DNA of 64,000 bases, from contig JAHJLI010000008.1 in assembly GCA_018821785.1 (NCBI GenBank), positions 16,500-80,499 of the forward strand, read 5' to 3'. Positions 60,878 to 64,000 of the stretch are shown piece by piece. The DNA comes from Pseudomonadota bacterium (GTDB lineage Bacteria; Desulfobacterota; Desulfobulbia; Desulfobulbales; Desulfocapsaceae). The position numbers and the translations under genes were made by a program. Within the stretch, counting starts at the first letter, position 1, and every line of letters begins with the position of its first letter. The notes under the pieces are model-generated. The model searched no databases. It was not told where the DNA came from and was given only the letters and a program-made list of their open reading frames with translations.

Positions 60878-62716
60878 CTATTTTTTCTGTTGTGCACTAC
60901 TGCCAGCACCCTTGCTTGCATACAGGTCCTCAATAATATCTTTGTATTTCTCGAGAATAACCTTGCGTTTCAACTTCAGGGTGGGAGTAAGCTCCCCGCC
61001 TTCGATTGAGAAGTCATTGGCAATGACGGCAAAGAATTTTATTGTCTTGTACGGTGGATAACTCTTGTTCAATTCCTTGATACGGGTCGCAAACAGTTCC
61101 TTCACCTTGGGGTTCTGCACTAGCTCATCATTGTCTTTATAGCTGATCTTCTCTTCCTTTGCGTAGACCTCAAGTGTTTCGATATTTGCCGTGATAACCG
61201 CAACCAGGTAGGGTTTGAGGTCGCCGAAGACAATCGCCTGGGAGATATATTTATCAAGTTTCAACTCGTTTTCGATGGGCTGGGGGGCGATGTTCTTGCC
61301 GCCGGCGGTGACGATCAATTCCTTCTTGCGGTCGACGATATAGACAAAGCCCTGTTCATCGATCTTGGCAATATCCCCGGTTCTGAACCAGCCGTCTTGA
61401 ATGGAGTCGAGCGTTGCTTCATCGTTTTTATAATAGCCGCGCATGACCTGCGGCCCCTTGACCAGCAGTTCACCGTCCGGCTCAAGCTTCAACTCCGTCT
61501 CGCGCACTGCAATGCCGACCGAGTCAAAGCGTACTTCGCGGGCACCGCTGATGGTTACACAGGGACTGGTCTCGGTCAGGCCATAACCGTTATAAACCGG
61601 AAGACCGATGATCCACATGAACTCACAGATGGTCTTATCGAGCGGTGCCCCGCCACACAGAAAATAAGAAAGCCTGCCGCCGAACCGAGCACGAATCTTA
61701 GCGAAGACCAGCTTGTCAAAGAGTTTATATTTCAGACTGAGCAGCCCAAGGGGTTCTTTGGTAATGTATTTTTTATTGACATACTCCCGTCCTATCTCAA
61801 TTGCCCGATTAAAGATTTTCTGGCGAGCAGGCGGCATCTGGCTGACACCCTCATGAATACGGGAATAAATTTTCTCAAACAACCTTGGAACACTGACCAT
61901 AGCGGTCGGTCGTACCTCCGCCATATTATCCATAACCGTCAAAGGACTTTCAGCAAAGACGAAATGATTGCCGTTCATCAGCGTATTATAATAGCTGCCG
62001 GTTCGCTCCAGGACATGGCTGAGGGGCAGAAAACTGAGGGTTGTCATATTCTCCTGCGCCATGCCGAGTTGCTCGATAGCGTATTCGACATTGATCATGA
62101 TATTACGCTGAGTCAGAAGCACTCCCTTCGGCGGGCCTGTGGTTCCAGAGGTGTAGATGATGGTGATCAGGTCTTCGGGGGTGATTTGGGTGATCTGATC
62201 TTCAATCTGCTGACGATCCTCATCGGAAAGGGGGGTGTCGATGTCGGACACCTGGTATTGAGTAAAAACCGGAAAAGAACGATGTCCCAAGAAACTTTCA
62301 AAGGAAACCACCAGATCGACATTGGGAAGCTCATCCTTGATCAAATAGAGTTTTTCATATTGGGCCTGGGTAGAGCAGAAGACTATCCTCGCTTCGCAAT
62401 GGTTGATGACGTAGGCAGCTTGTTTGCCGGTATTGGTCGCATAAATCGGCACAGTGATGCCACCGGCGCACTGAATACCAAAATCGGAAATCGCCCAGCC
62501 AAGACGGTTTTCGGAAAAGATGGCCACCTTATCTCCCGGTGTCATCCCAAACTTGCGCAAGCCTCTTGCCAGCAACAGAACCCGTTCAAAAAACTCTTCA
62601 TAGGTCAGCGAATGATAAACCCCTTTCTTTTTGTAACTGATCGCAGTTTTCTTGGCATACTTTTTAGCGTTGTCTCTGACTACTGCCGGGATTGACTGAT
62701 ATGACATCATGCTCAT
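60878..62716 (-). CDS. fadD: Long-chain fatty acid--CoA ligase (AMP-forming)
   Basis: LITIIYTSGTTGPPKGVLLTQRN, YGLTETSPCVTISG, GWFRTGDIAKIDEQGFVYIVDRKKELIVTAGGKNIAP. Confidence 0.94.
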   Translation of the reverse strand: MSMMSYQSIPAVVRDNAKKYAKKTAISYKKKGVYHSLTYEEFFERVLLLARGLRKFGMTPGDKVAIFSENRLGWAISDFGIQCAGGITVPIYATNTGKQAAYVINHCEARIVFCSTQAQYEKLYLIKDELPNVDLVVSFESFLGHRSFPVFTQYQVSDIDTPLSDEDRQQIEDQITQITPEDLITIIYTSGTTGPPKGVLLTQRNIMINVEYAIEQLGMAQENMTTLSFLPLSHVLERTGSYYNTLMNGNHFVFAESPLTVMDNMAEVRPTAMVSVPRLFEKIYSRIHEGVSQMPPARQKIFNRAIEIGREYVNKKYITKEPLGLLSLKYKLFDKLVFAKIRARFGGRLSYFLCGGAPLDKTICEFMWIIGLPVYNGYGLTETSPCVTISGAREVRFDSVGIAVRETELKLEPDGELLVKGPQVMRGYYKNDEATLDSIQDGWFRTGDIAKIDEQGFVYIVDRKKELIVTAGGKNIAPQPIENELKLDKYISQAIVFGDLKPYLVAVITANIETLEVYAKEEKISYKDNDELVQNPKVKELFATRIKELNKSYPPYKTIKFFAVIANDFSIEGGELTPTLKLKRKVILEKYKDIIEDLYASKGAGSSAQQKK

Positions 62717-62760
62717 ATGTTCCTTGCTCCCTTTAAACTGTTGTTGCTGACCTGGTTATG

Positions 62761-62823
62761 ATAACGTTTACGTTAATCTCTCGTCCTCTTATTCTGTATA
62801 TCTCACCTTAACGTTTAAGTCAA
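62761..62823. promoter_or_regulatory. LiuR-like MerR operator candidates upstream of fadD
   Basis: ATAACGTTTACGTTAAT (62761-62777) and CACCTTAACGTTTAAGTCAA (62804-62823). Confidence 0.4.
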
Positions 62824-63235
62824 TATCAAAATAATATCTTTCAACAGCAAAAAATATTTTTGTTCTATCTCGAATATTCCTTGAAAGGAGAAATTATATT
62901 TTATCACCTTTCTACAATGTTTTAACACCTATATTTAATAACCACAATAGAGGCAAAAAGCAGTCGCCAAACATCGCCATCATGGAAACATCTCTCTTCC
63001 ATTCTTACTCTTTTACGTAAAAACGGGTGATCCTCTGCCGTGCAACCTTCTTCACCCTCCACTATTACAACTTTCAAACCACTTAGATGCCGGAAGGGGG
63101 AATTGCATCTTCAGAAAGAATTCCACCATATGCTCAACCTTTCATCATTAACTTGAATACTGATGTTTTCCCCCATCTCTTCTTTCCCGCCGCGATAAAA
63201 CCGGGTGAAACACTGGCTCCCTAACGTTTTCCACT

Positions 63236-63400
63236 CTATCTGGGGACAATCTTGCCTTCTCCTTCTGATGTTGCTTTTATTTCTTTCAAAAAATTGAGTA
63301 AATGCTCAAAATATTCATAATAGTCTGTACTCAATGATCTTTTTAGCAATTTATCCAGTCTATTCCTGGTCCGATTGATGAAATAATCAGAACACTCCAT
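63236..63400 (-). CDS. Small ORF (54 aa), possible remnant
   Basis: MECSDYFINRTRNRLDKLLKRSLSTDYYEYFEHLLNFLKEIKATSEGEGKIVPR*; frame open about 20 codons upstream of ATG; absent from the supplied track (<60 aa). Confidence 0.25.
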   Translation of the reverse strand: MECSDYFINRTRNRLDKLLKRSLSTDYYEYFEHLLNFLKEIKATSEGEGKIVPR

Positions 63401-63659
63401 GCGATATCTCTCATCCGCCAGTTGAATCGAGTAAGGAACCCATCCGAAAACCTTAAATATCTACACCATATCAGCGTATTACCAGATAATAGTTGTTTTC
63501 CTTTCTGCCATAAGCCAACTCGGTATGTTTTTTGCTACCTTCCACCCCAACCTCCCATCATCCAAGGGGGGGGAATACGTCATCCCTGTGGCAGGCAAAT
63601 ATCAAAAAATTTAGCGCTGAGCCGGGATTTTTCAACAAACGAAGAAAGAGGTTGGCTGT

Positions 63660-63884
63660 ATGGCTAAAAAAAGGCTCAAAGAGCTAGTGATCAACCGGGA
63701 TTGGTGCAAAGGCTGCGGCATCTGTATTGGTTTTTGTCCAAAAAAGGTGCTGGAACTTGACTCCAGGGAAAAGGCGATTGCGGTGCGCCCCGAGGGATGC
63801 ATCTGCTGTCGTCTCTGTGAATTTCGGTGTCCCGATCTGGCGATCGAGGTGCTGACCGACGAAGGTGACGACAATGAACAATAG
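63660..63884 (+). CDS. 2-oxoacid:ferredoxin oxidoreductase ferredoxin subunit (second operon)
   Basis: CKGCGICIGFCPKKVLEL and CICCRLCEFRCPDLAIEV; ATGA-type overlap with the next gene. Confidence 0.88.
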   Translation: MAKKRLKELVINRDWCKGCGICIGFCPKKVLELDSREKAIAVRPEGCICCRLCEFRCPDLAIEVLTDEGDDNEQ

Positions 63885-64000
63885 CATTAAATTTATCCAA
63901 GGCAACGAGGCCTGCGTCGAAGGAGCCCTCTACGCAGGCGTGGAATTTTTTGCCGGCTACCCGATCACCCCTTCCACCGAGATCGCCGAACTTCTTGCCG
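63874..64000 (+). CDS. 2-oxoacid:acceptor oxidoreductase subunit alpha, N-terminal part (truncated by window end)
   Basis: MNNSIKFIQGNEACVEGALYAGVEFFAGYPITPSTEIAELLA. Confidence 0.9.
   Translation, partial: MNNSIKFIQGNEACVEGALYAGVEFFAGYPITPSTEIAELLA

Noticed and set aside
61397-62695. 432-aa plus-strand ORF
   Set aside because: Antisense shadow of fadD; no domain-like features.

Overview
The gene content resembles a Desulfobacterota (sulfate-reducer-like) chromosome; this taxonomic guess is inference only. The window is densely coding. Main blocks, left to right: (1) MgtE C-terminus, citrate synthase, and a compact RLAN/RimK-type ATP-grasp - GNAT - SET-domain - XRE/cupin cluster. The GNAT start is disrupted by a 12-T tract. 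(2) A stress module: a small membrane protein, tandem USP, TauE/SafE permease and a USP-membrane protein, divergent from a Lon protease with an embedded receiver domain, followed by an NtrC-type regulator and histidine kinase. The divergent intergenic region carries TTGC-N5-GCAA palindromes and sigma54-like promoters. (3) A VOR-type 2-oxoacid:ferredoxin oxidoreductase plus leucine dehydrogenase operon. (4) Housekeeping genes (tcdA, truA, thpR), a class III cyclase, and an OvoA-type ovothiol synthase. (5) Two beta-oxidation operons (about 30.4-36.3 kb and 49.2-62.7 kb) with FadL, EtfAB, an HdrD-like Fe-S oxidoreductase and a MerR regulator. (6) Between them, an 8-9 kb signalling island (about 37.3-45.7 kb) flanked by two diverged copies of the same MerR/EamA/YhcH segment. 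It contains gene remnants and several sigma54-type promoters. (7) An ECF sigma - small membrane protein - divergent signal peptidase operon. (8) The start of a second 2-oxoacid:ferredoxin oxidoreductase operon at the right edge. A roughly 75-bp intergenic stem-loop repeat occurs four times in the window. No rRNA, tRNA or CRISPR was recognised. All calls come from reading the sequence; no database search was run.
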